Source of the DNA: Vibrio caribbeanicus ATCC BAA-2122
Lineage (GTDB): Bacteria; Pseudomonadota; Gammaproteobacteria; Enterobacterales; Vibrionaceae
NCBI RefSeq assembly: GCF_000165125.1
Contig: NZ_AEIU01000068.1
Location: forward strand, 1 to 64,000
DNA length: 64,000 nt
Direction: 5' to 3'
This document shows positions 40,535-47,837 of this stretch, piece by piece; the stretch's first letter is position 1; each line of letters opens with the position of its first letter. The notes under the pieces were generated by a model. The model was given only the letters and a program-made list of their open reading frames with translations, was not told the DNA's origin and did no database searches. The position numbers and the translations under genes are program-made.

Positions 40535-40654
40535 ATATTGAGAGATCCACGCCAAATGAGCAAAGCTATGATTCTAGCGTTGAAATAAAAAATGATCCAT
40601 TTTTGTATAAAATACGATCTTTTATCGCTTGTGAATGTAATATTTGGTAGATTA

Positions 40655-40671
40655 TGGAACAAATTGTTCCA
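40655..40671. promoter_or_regulatory. Candidate IclR operator at the iclR/pta promoter
   Basis: TGGAACAAATTGTTCCA is a perfect palindrome (7-bp arms, 3-bp centre). The same form TGGAACA-N3-TGTTCCA recurs at 44939. It lies 13 bp before the pta start codon, so a bound repressor would block the promoter or act as a roadblock. Assignment to the adjacent IclR protein is inferred from position. Confidence 0.75.
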
Positions 40672-40683
40672 TTTGGTTGTTTT

Positions 40684-41697
40684 ATGAAGGCGATAGAGAG
40701 AATTATTAAACAAGCTCAACAAAGACCAATGCGCATAGCGCTGAGTGAAACAGAAGATGCTCGCGTGTTGGGCGCAGCGCGCAGGGTAACGGATATGGGG
40801 GTTGCTCAGGTAACCTTGGTTGGTGACTTACTTCAGACTCAAGCTGCCGCTCAGAAATATAACGTCAGTTTACAGGGCATTAATCTAGTTTGCCCTCATA
40901 CATCGGTGGATCGGAACGAATTTGCTGAGCATTGGTATTCACTCCGGAAACACAAAGGGTTAAATTATGAACAGGCCTTGCTCGAAGTTTTAGACCCTTT
41001 GACCTTTGCTAACTTAATGGTCAAGTTTGGACGTTGTGATGGCACAGTGAATGGTGCAGAACATGCCACTTCTCAGGTCGTACGGCGTGCTCTGCAAATT
41101 ATTGGTCCTGCACCAGACTGCGAATTGGTTTCAAGCTTTTTTATCATGATGCTGTGTGAACCTTTTCATCACCTAAAAGGGGGACTGATTTTCAGTGATT
41201 GTGGCTTAGTCATTGAGCCAAACTTTAAAGAGCTTGCCGCTATTGCCATTTCTGCAGCCAGCAGTGCGAGAGAACTGTTGATGGTAGAGCCTAAATTGGC
41301 CATGTTGTCTTTTTCTACCAATGGTAGTGCCAAGCATGAAAGTGTGGATAAAGTTCGCTATGCGGCAGAGCTGGTTAAAAAAGCATGCCCACAGATTGCG
41401 GTGGATCAAGACATTCAATTGGATGCTGCGATTGTTGAGGAAATTGCAGCACGAAAACTACCAAAGTCAGAAGTGAAAGGGCAATCTAATGTATTGATAT
41501 TCCCTAACTTAGAGTCGGGCAATATCGGCTATAAATTGGCTGAGAGGTTAGGAGGTGCTGTCGCGATTGGCCCTTTATTACAGGGGCTTAGGTACCCTGC
41601 CAATGATTTATCACGAGGCTGCAGTTTCCAAGATATTGTCCATGTTATTGCGGTTACGGTTGTCCAAGCTCAGCATATCCATATCCAGATGAGTTAA
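40684..41697 (+). CDS. pta: Phosphate acetyltransferase of the taurine cluster
   Basis: A 337-residue short Pta (PTA_PTB family) lacking the N-terminal DRTGG/CobB region of the housekeeping enzyme. It shows 'LSETEDARVLGAARRVTDMG' at the N terminus and 'VKGQSNVLIFPNLESGNIGY' near the C terminus. It converts acetyl phosphate, made by Xsc, to acetyl-CoA. The start 'MKAIERI' matches short Pta proteins. An upstream in-frame ATG lies inside the operator palindrome. No clear ribosome site precedes the chosen ATG. Confidence 0.9.
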   Translation: MKAIERIIKQAQQRPMRIALSETEDARVLGAARRVTDMGVAQVTLVGDLLQTQAAAQKYNVSLQGINLVCPHTSVDRNEFAEHWYSLRKHKGLNYEQALLEVLDPLTFANLMVKFGRCDGTVNGAEHATSQVVRRALQIIGPAPDCELVSSFFIMMLCEPFHHLKGGLIFSDCGLVIEPNFKELAAIAISAASSARELLMVEPKLAMLSFSTNGSAKHESVDKVRYAAELVKKACPQIAVDQDIQLDAAIVEEIAARKLPKSEVKGQSNVLIFPNLESGNIGYKLAERLGGAVAIGPLLQGLRYPANDLSRGCSFQDIVHVIAVTVVQAQHIHIQMS

Positions 41698-41706
41698 GTG
41701 GCCTCT

Positions 41707-41862
41707 ATGGATGACATGACATCGTTTCCGGAGTGGTCGCTGGTGTACGGTTACTTAATTTATTTAAGTAACTCGGTGAGAGACATCATGCAGGTATGCC
41801 TTGGTGTGATGATATTCATTTCAGGTGGATACTTTCTCTTGAAAATGTCTGTACGTTCCTAG
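41707..41862 (+). CDS. Small hypothetical membrane protein (51 aa)
   Basis: A 51-codon frame begins 9 bp after the pta stop, with a weak AAGTGG site. It has an acidic N terminus and a hydrophobic stretch (about residues 28-47, 'QVCLGVMIFISGGYFLLKM') consistent with one membrane segment. I do not recognise it. Its position suggests cotranscription with pta. It could also be a decayed fragment. Confidence 0.3.
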   Translation: MDDMTSFPEWSLVYGYLIYLSNSVRDIMQVCLGVMIFISGGYFLLKMSVRS

Positions 41863-41954
41863 CGTTCTGGCTTCTTGAACTTTTTTGTTTTCAGGAGTCG
41901 AGTAGGTTTGACGGTAGGGCTGTTACCTTAGCATCTCGAAGTGCATTTGTTTTG

Positions 41955-42056
41955 ATGACTGACGGGAGCGATGTTGAAACTCTATTGCTTGCGCTAATTT
42001 GTCTTCTTGTGGTCATACTCACTGTTTGGCGAGCAAAAAAGTTCCCACTTCTTTAA
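41955..42056 (+). CDS. Possible single-pass membrane microprotein (33 aa)
   Basis: A 33-codon frame with an acidic N terminus ('MTDGSDVE'), one hydrophobic helix ('TLLLALICLLVVILTVW') and a basic tail ('RAKKF'), a layout typical of membrane microproteins. No ribosome site is visible, so support is weak. It sits between pta and the converging cobT-like gene. The rest of this 425-bp gap shows no other gene. Confidence 0.25.
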   Translation: MTDGSDVETLLLALICLLVVILTVWRAKKFPLL

Positions 42057-42122
42057 AGCGCACAACAGTTAACCAGAGGCATCTTTGGATTACTGGTTTT
42101 TGTTGGCCTTTACCTAATGTTA

Positions 42123-43838
42123 TCAGCGTCGATGGCGATTTTTTCTTTTAGTTAGAGCTTGTTTTAATTGCTTCAGAATAAAACGACACAGGGTAAAAAT
42201 GTTCTCACATTTATCATCAATGGTCATATTATTGGTATAATATTTACTCAGATCGACGCCTAGCCCAAGTCCGAATATAAGCGTATTTTGCTCGGCAACG
42301 CTGTCTATTAAATGTTGGTCGAGATAGTCGTCGTGATTAGTCATAGCTGTTGCCGTATCCATAGGGCCACCATCAGAAAATACCAACAATATCTTTTTAT
42401 CTGATGGATGATGATTTAATCGCTCACAAGCAAAATTAACCGCCTCACCATCAATACTTTCTTTGTATAGATCGGCCTTTCTCAGAGCAGCAATCGAGCG
42501 TCGACCATCATGATAGGAATCTTGGAATGATTTAAATACAATATGGCGTGTTTGATTCAGTCTGCCTGGTCGGCTGGGCTTACCTTGGGCTTGCCACTGT
42601 TTGTAGGCTAAACCTCCGCTCCAGCTTACAGTGGTAAAACCAATGATTTCCATCGGTGTATTGGTCAGTTTTGCGCTGGTTAGCAGCGTATCAATGATAA
42701 GGCTGATTTTTCCAGCGTGCTTTTGCATTGAGCCCGAGCAATTGATTAATATAGAAATGGCAGGAGTTTGACGTGTCAGGGTATTGAGCTGAAAAAAGAC
42801 ATCGTTGCTTATTCCAGAAGTGATGACCTGTGTCAGACGATGAGAGTCGAGGTATCCCTCTTCGCAGCCGTAGCGAGGCTTTATTTGATATTTTGTAGCG
42901 GCAAAGTGGGAAAGTATGGTAGTGAGAGGTTTTTGATTAATTTTTTGTGAGTTAAGTTCATCATCCATGTTTTGACGCAGTGTTTTTAGCAGTGTTTCTC
43001 TGACCAATGATTGAGCGGTGCGAATTTGGTCAAAATCACGAGTGTAGACTTTATAGTGGTATGGTGCTGACAATTCATTTTGGTAAAAAGAGTGGTTAGC
43101 TACGTCATCAAAATCGCGTTCATTGATTAATATGGTATTGTGATTCCAGAGCTTAAGCTGGAATTTTTGTTTGCGTGAATGCTGATGTTTATGCGTTTTT
43201 TGTTCGTTAGCGAGCAATTTGCTCACTTGCTGGATGAGATGTTTTGCTTCTATGGCATAGGAGATTTGGTCTTGCTTAGTTCGTTTCAATGTAACTAATG
43301 CGTGGCCAATTATCGGAGCTAGATTGGTCCTCGTTGCTTCGATAACTTCTGAGATTGTAGGATTAAGTTCGTATCCAACCAGTCTGGCATAAACCATTTG
43401 AATGACGCTAAATAGGATTAAACCAGAGCCAGATTCTGTGAGCCCAGACTGATATGAAGATAAGCTCCAATGAGTAAAATTAGCCTGAATATGCTTAGGT
43501 AAACCCTGAAAATAATCGGGGGTCAGAGATTGAACTCTTATCTGTTCAAAGAAATCAAACAAAAGAATATCAACGGGATTTGTCGGTCTGTAGTTTTTAT
43601 GGATGTGTGGATCTGATAAGTCTAGATTCAAAGCTATCGAGTCCAGCTTTCCTTTAAGCACAATATCGTTCATAGCCTCGCATGGCAGGATAAGGTTATT
43701 GATGTGACAAGCCAAATGCGATAGTGGCTTGGCTTTGTTGTAGATAACTTGACCACGATAATGAAGACCCGTTTGCTGGCTTATTGCACGAGCGACAGCA
43801 AAAGATCGCTCCATCAAGATTTTTTGTCTCTCATTCAT
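42123..43838 (-). CDS. CobT-like VWA protein, orphan
   Basis: A 571-residue CobT-family protein. The C-terminal von Willebrand factor A domain (from about residue 355) has the MIDAS loop as 'INCSGSM': the first, usually aspartate, position is Asn (codon AAT at 42741-42743 on the reverse strand, about residue 366). The later 'FSDGGPMD' keeps the second acidic site. The N-terminal half resembles CobT ('PHIHKNYRP', 'FFEQIRVQSL'). True CobT is a subunit of aerobic cobaltochelatase with CobS and CobN. No CobN or cobalamin gene is in the window. It overlaps cobS-like by 4 bp. Confidence 0.85.
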   Translation of the reverse strand: MNERQKILMERSFAVARAISQQTGLHYRGQVIYNKAKPLSHLACHINNLILPCEAMNDIVLKGKLDSIALNLDLSDPHIHKNYRPTNPVDILLFDFFEQIRVQSLTPDYFQGLPKHIQANFTHWSLSSYQSGLTESGSGLILFSVIQMVYARLVGYELNPTISEVIEATRTNLAPIIGHALVTLKRTKQDQISYAIEAKHLIQQVSKLLANEQKTHKHQHSRKQKFQLKLWNHNTILINERDFDDVANHSFYQNELSAPYHYKVYTRDFDQIRTAQSLVRETLLKTLRQNMDDELNSQKINQKPLTTILSHFAATKYQIKPRYGCEEGYLDSHRLTQVITSGISNDVFFQLNTLTRQTPAISILINCSGSMQKHAGKISLIIDTLLTSAKLTNTPMEIIGFTTVSWSGGLAYKQWQAQGKPSRPGRLNQTRHIVFKSFQDSYHDGRRSIAALRKADLYKESIDGEAVNFACERLNHHPSDKKILLVFSDGGPMDTATAMTNHDDYLDQHLIDSVAEQNTLIFGLGLGVDLSKYYTNNMTIDDKCENIFTLCRFILKQLKQALTKRKNRHRR

Positions 43839-44815
43839 GAAGCAAGCTCCTTCTGAATTGGTAAGGTTGCTTCGGGGGAGCCGTCAAAGCACCGCTGGTA
43901 ATATTCACTAATCAGAGCTCTTTCTTCTCCATCACAGCGATTAAGAAAAGAGAGCCTAAATGCACTTGCGATATCGCCCAGAAGGTCAATGTTTTGCGCC
44001 CATGTGATCACGGTTCGAGGCGACATTAGAATTGAAATATCCCCAGCTTCAAACCCACTTCGGGTCAGTTGAGCAGTAGCAACCATCTGCCGGGCTAGGC
44101 GGCGTCCACTTGGATTATTTAAGTAAGGCGCTTTGGCTAACACGATACTGACTTCGTGTTGGGCACTGAGGTAGTTGAGTGTGGCGATCACTGTCCATCT
44201 ATCAAGTTGGCTTTGGTTGAGGACGTGCGTCCCTGAGTACATACCATAACTATCACCCAACCCCAGCGTATTACAGGTAGCAAATAAACGAAAGTTGCGA
44301 TGAGGAGTCATCACTTTACCTTGTTCAAGTGATGTATATTGGCCATTTTGTTCGAGTAATTGCTGAATTACGAACATGACATCTGGACGGCCTGCATCGT
44401 ATTCGTCAAGTACCAAAGCTACGGGTTTTTGGAGGCATTGGAGTAATAAACCCTCTTGAAATTTTGTTACTTGATGACCTTGCTCAAGTACAATACTTTC
44501 CTTTCCGATCAAATCTAGGCGGCTTATCTGGCCATCCAAATTTATCCTCATGCATGGCCAATTTAGTCTGGCGGCGACTTGCTCTATGTGTGAGGACTTA
44601 CCTGTTCCATGTAGCCCTTGTATCAGGGTGCGTCGATTAGCACAAAAGCCAGCCAAAATTGCCAGTGTCACATCAGGGTCAAATTGATAATCAGGATCAA
44701 TGACTGGTACAGCCTCACTGGTGCTTTCGAAAGCACACACCTGAAAATTGGTTTTGAACCCAAAAGTTTGTTCAACATTGATTGGTTGTTGCGGTGCTGT
44801 CAGGTTTTGGTTCAT
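43835..44815 (-). CDS. CobS-like AAA+ ATPase (MoxR class), orphan
   Basis: A 326-residue AAA+ ATPase with Walker A 'GLHGTGKSSHIEQ', Walker B 'LVLDEYDAG' and the CobS signature 'NTLGLGDSYGMYSGTHVLNQ' followed by 'QLDRW', so it is CobS-family rather than general MoxR. It would form a ring working with the VWA partner encoded just downstream. ATG at 44815 has AGGA eight bases upstream; an ATG two codons earlier sits too close to it. Divergent from xsc across a 240-bp promoter region that carries the shared palindrome. Confidence 0.87.
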   Translation of the reverse strand: MNQNLTAPQQPINVEQTFGFKTNFQVCAFESTSEAVPVIDPDYQFDPDVTLAILAGFCANRRTLIQGLHGTGKSSHIEQVAARLNWPCMRINLDGQISRLDLIGKESIVLEQGHQVTKFQEGLLLQCLQKPVALVLDEYDAGRPDVMFVIQQLLEQNGQYTSLEQGKVMTPHRNFRLFATCNTLGLGDSYGMYSGTHVLNQSQLDRWTVIATLNYLSAQHEVSIVLAKAPYLNNPSGRRLARQMVATAQLTRSGFEAGDISILMSPRTVITWAQNIDLLGDIASAFRLSFLNRCDGEERALISEYYQRCFDGSPEATLPIQKELAS

Positions 44816-44938
44816 GAACATTTTCCTTTGTATGACAGAGACATATGAACTCTTTTCGCGATCTATACCAAGACATTTATATAAAGCGATATTTTTTGTA
44901 CAAATTAAATTCTTACAATGTGATCTACTTTAATTATT

Positions 44939-44955
44939 TGGAACAATATGTTCCA
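44939..44955. promoter_or_regulatory. Candidate IclR operator at the cobS-like/xsc promoter
   Basis: TGGAACAATATGTTCCA is a perfect palindrome, differing only in its 3-bp centre from the one at 40655. It lies about midway between the divergent cobS-like and xsc genes, so one site could serve both. Two exact copies of 7-bp arms at both divergent promoters of one cluster are unlikely by chance. Confidence 0.75.
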
Positions 44956-45001
44956 TTTTATTTAAATTTATTGACGATGATAAATGGTGAGATTATGGTC
45001 T

Positions 45002-45024
45002 AAATGTCCATAAACGAGACATTT
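45002..45024. promoter_or_regulatory. Inverted repeat in the xsc leader
   Basis: AAATGTC (45002-45008) and GACATTT (45018-45024) form a 7-bp inverted repeat, 33 bp before the xsc start. It could be a second operator or a leader hairpin. It is unrelated to the TGGAACA palindrome. Confidence 0.35.
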
Positions 45025-45057
45025 TATTCCGAAAAATAAAAAGAGAGAGGTCGTAGG

Positions 45058-46869
45058 ATGAGCGAGCGAGAGAAACGAGAGGTAGTTTCTGGTAATGCCA
45101 AGATGACGCCATCAGAGGCATTTGTTGAAACCATGGTTGCCAATGATGTGACTGATATGTTCGGCATCATGGGCTCGGCCTTTATGGATGCGATGGATAT
45201 TTTTACGCCAGCAGGTATACGTCTAATTCCTGTTGTCCACGAGCAGGGTGCTGCTCATATGGCTGATGGTTATTCGCGAGTATCAGGGCGTCATGGTGTG
45301 GTTATTGGTCAGAATGGGCCAGGAATTAGTAATTGTGTCACTGCCATTGCTGCTGCTTATTGGGCACACAGTCCCGTTGTTATTGTAACGCCTGAAACGG
45401 GCACCAAAACCATGGGTTTAGGTGGGTTTCAGGAGTGTAATCAGTTGCCTATGTTCCAAGAGTTCACTAAATATCAAGGGCACGTTACTCATCCAGCTCG
45501 GATGGCTGAATTTACAGGGCGTTGTTTTGATCGAGCAATGAGTGAAATGGGCCCGACTCAACTCAATATACCGCGCGACTATTTTTATGGTGAAATTGAA
45601 ACTGAAATTCCACAACCCTCTCGTCTAGACAGAGGGCCTGGGGGAGAAAAATCTCTTGAACAAGCCATTGAACTGATTGCTGAGGCACAATTTCCGGTGA
45701 TTATTTCTGGCGGTGGTGTGGTGATGGCAGATGCTGTAGATGAATGCGTTTTGCTCGCTGAGCGACTGGGTGCACCTGTCGTTAATAGTTATCTTCATAA
45801 TGACTCTTTCCCTGCAAGTCACCCCTTATGGTGTGGTCCTCTTGGCTATCAAGGCTCTAAAGCAGCAATGAAGTTGATTGCCCAGGCTGATGTTGTGATT
45901 GCCTTGGGTACTAGACTAGGGCCTTTCGGTACCCTTCCCCAGCATGGTATGGATTATTGGCCTAAAAATGCCAAGATAATTCAGATTGATGCAGACAATA
46001 AAATGCTTGGTTTGGTGAAGAAAATTTCCGTTGGTATCTGTGGTGATGCGAAAGCTTCGGCGATTGCATTGGTTGACCGCTTAGCCAGTCTATCTCTCAG
46101 TTGTGATGGTAACAAGCCAGCCCGTTTGGATAAAGTTGCCACCGAGAAAGCACTCTGGGAGAAGGAATTGGACGAGTGGACACACGAAACGGACACTTTT
46201 AGCCTAGATATGATTGATGAGAACAGTAAGGAAACGCCTTTTTCTGGGGGAGAGTACTTGCACCCTAGAATGGTATTGCGTGAGCTAGAAAAAGCCATGC
46301 CAGCAGATGTCATGGTCTCAACCGATATCGGTAACATAAACTCTGTTGCAAACAGTTACTTACGTTTTGAAAAGCCGCGTAGTTTTTTCGCAGCGATGAG
46401 TTTTGGTAATTGTGGCTATGCTTTCCCAACCATTATCGGCGCGAAAGCCGCAGCACCTCATCGCCCAGCAGTTTCTTACGCAGGTGATGGCGCTTGGGGG
46501 ATGAGCTTGATGGAAACCATGACTTGTGTGCGTCACGATATTCCGGTGACGGCAGTGGTATTTCATAATCGCCAATGGGGGGCAGAAAAGAAAAACCAAG
46601 TCGATTTTTATAATCGCCGCTTTGTTGCAGGAGAATTAGACAATCAGAGCTTTGCTGAGATAGCGCGAGCTATGGGCGCTGAGGGGATAACCGTTGATAG
46701 GCTTGAAGACGTAGGCCCTGCATTGAAAAAAGCGATTGATATGCAGATGAATGAAAGAAAAACGACCATCATCGAAATAATGTGTACGCAAGAACTTGGC
46801 GACCCATTTCGACGAGATGCATTATCTAAACCTGTTCGTTATTTGGACAAATATAAAGACTACGTCTGA
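45058..46869 (+). CDS. xsc: Sulfoacetaldehyde acetyltransferase
   Basis: The 603-residue thiamine-diphosphate enzyme converts sulfoacetaldehyde and phosphate to acetyl phosphate and sulfite. It has the acetolactate-synthase-like N-terminal 'VHEQGAAHMADGYSRVSG' with the catalytic Glu and the C-terminal ThDP/Mg site 'SYAGDGAWGMSLME'. Xsc-specific stretches 'GIMGSAFMDAMDIFTPAGI' and 'TKTMGLGGFQECNQLPMFQE' support the assignment over generic acetolactate synthase. It lies in a taurine cluster with Pta, TauXY and a TRAP transporter. GAGG precedes the ATG. Confidence 0.95.
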   Translation: MSEREKREVVSGNAKMTPSEAFVETMVANDVTDMFGIMGSAFMDAMDIFTPAGIRLIPVVHEQGAAHMADGYSRVSGRHGVVIGQNGPGISNCVTAIAAAYWAHSPVVIVTPETGTKTMGLGGFQECNQLPMFQEFTKYQGHVTHPARMAEFTGRCFDRAMSEMGPTQLNIPRDYFYGEIETEIPQPSRLDRGPGGEKSLEQAIELIAEAQFPVIISGGGVVMADAVDECVLLAERLGAPVVNSYLHNDSFPASHPLWCGPLGYQGSKAAMKLIAQADVVIALGTRLGPFGTLPQHGMDYWPKNAKIIQIDADNKMLGLVKKISVGICGDAKASAIALVDRLASLSLSCDGNKPARLDKVATEKALWEKELDEWTHETDTFSLDMIDENSKETPFSGGEYLHPRMVLRELEKAMPADVMVSTDIGNINSVANSYLRFEKPRSFFAAMSFGNCGYAFPTIIGAKAAAPHRPAVSYAGDGAWGMSLMETMTCVRHDIPVTAVVFHNRQWGAEKKNQVDFYNRRFVAGELDNQSFAEIARAMGAEGITVDRLEDVGPALKKAIDMQMNERKTTIIEIMCTQELGDPFRRDALSKPVRYLDKYKDYV

Positions 46870-46881
46870 ATTTAATATTTA

Positions 46882-46915
46882 AAGGTGTGCATCATCACAC
46901 CTTATTAGATTTTTC
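46882..46915 (+). terminator. Terminator after xsc
   Basis: AAGGTGTG-CATCAT-CACACCTT is followed by ATTAGATTTTTC. The U tract is interrupted, so termination may be partial. A gene-poor, very AT-rich stretch (about 46916-47158) follows, which likely holds the promoter of the downstream small gene and tauXY but has no clear box I can assign. Confidence 0.7.
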
Positions 46916-47158
46916 TTATTAAATAGAATCAATATAAAAGAAAATTTTAGAAATAATTAGTAAGAAATAAAATAACATTAGATTGTTTTTTTTCTTAGAT
47001 ATTTATTATTTGATATTTATTCTTTATTTAAGATTAATAATTGAAATTCTAAATTATTATATTGTTAACTTTGATATTGGATCTTTTTTATATTTGTGGG
47101 TAGTAATAAACGTAATCGTCACTGTATAGCTGTTAATTATTTAAAGGTTATTAATCTA

Positions 47159-47332
47159 ATGAAAGTAAGTGATAACGATGTGAAAGGTTATTCAATATCC
47201 AAAGAAAACAAAGCACCTAAGTTATTGGGAGAAATAAGTCCTGATCCCAATGAAATAGAGCAGGATGATAAGGGTGAAATAATATTAGAGCAATATGGAA
47301 GACGGTATCATCCAGATTTTGACTTTGATTAG
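47159..47332 (+). CDS. Small acidic hypothetical protein upstream of tauX
   Basis: A 57-residue acidic protein, rich in Asp/Glu and ending 'EQYGRRYHPDFDFD'. It has no Cys, signal peptide or membrane segment. The ATG at 47159 has a weak AAAGG 11 bp upstream; a GTG 21 codons earlier gives a longer frame but has no ribosome site. It lies 28 bp before tauX, apparently in the same transcript. I do not recognise it. It could be a small subunit or assembly factor of taurine dehydrogenase. Confidence 0.5.
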   Translation: MKVSDNDVKGYSISKENKAPKLLGEISPDPNEIEQDDKGEIILEQYGRRYHPDFDFD

Positions 47333-47360
47333 TTTTAAGTTTTTATAATTCGAGGTAATT

Positions 47361-47780
47361 ATGTGTACAAAAGAACTTTCTTTATTAAAAGACTATGAAA
47401 ATACAGTTAGCGTAGGTTTTTTACAATCATTTAGTGATGCTTGGAATAGCCATGATATCGATAGGTTAATGAGTTTCATGTCCGAAGATTGTGTATTTCA
47501 TACAGTAGCTGGAGAGGGGGTGTTAGGAAATTCAATTGAGGGTTATGAAGCAGTGCGTGAAAGCTTTGCCGCCGTATTTGAACGTTTCCCTGATGCAACG
47601 TGGAGCGATCCAATTCATTTTGTGTGCGGTGATAGAGCAATAACAGAGTCAACCTATTCAGCAACCAACCCAGATGGCAGCGTAACTTGTGCACGTATGG
47701 TCGATGTTTTTACGCTCAAAGATGGCAAGATTCAGGTTAAAAATGCGTTTCGCAAGAGTCGTCCTTTGCAGTCAGCTTGA
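47361..47780 (+). CDS. tauX: Taurine dehydrogenase small subunit TauX (NTF2-like)
   Basis: The 139-residue SnoaL/NTF2-fold protein has 'FSDAWNSHDIDRLMSFMSEDCVF' at the N terminus, the classic NTF2-like start. With the adjacent flavoprotein it matches the TauXY taurine dehydrogenase pair, which oxidises taurine to sulfoacetaldehyde. GAGG lies 5 bp before the ATG. The role is inferred from gene order and size, not from a catalytic motif. Confidence 0.82.
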   Translation: MCTKELSLLKDYENTVSVGFLQSFSDAWNSHDIDRLMSFMSEDCVFHTVAGEGVLGNSIEGYEAVRESFAAVFERFPDATWSDPIHFVCGDRAITESTYSATNPDGSVTCARMVDVFTLKDGKIQVKNAFRKSRPLQSA

Positions 47781-47837
47781 CGGATTATTTGCCAGGGACA
47801 TATCGATTGAGAATGCAACGACTAGGAGAGTCGAACG

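Noticed and set aside
43835-44815. CobS-like gene read as NorQ or CbbQ
   Set aside because: The 'NTLGLGDSYG' and 'QLDRW' signatures are CobS-type and no nor or rubisco genes are nearby.
45058-46869. xsc read as acetolactate synthase
   Set aside because: The protein has Xsc-specific stretches and lies with pta, tauXY and a TRAP transporter; there is no ilv small subunit.
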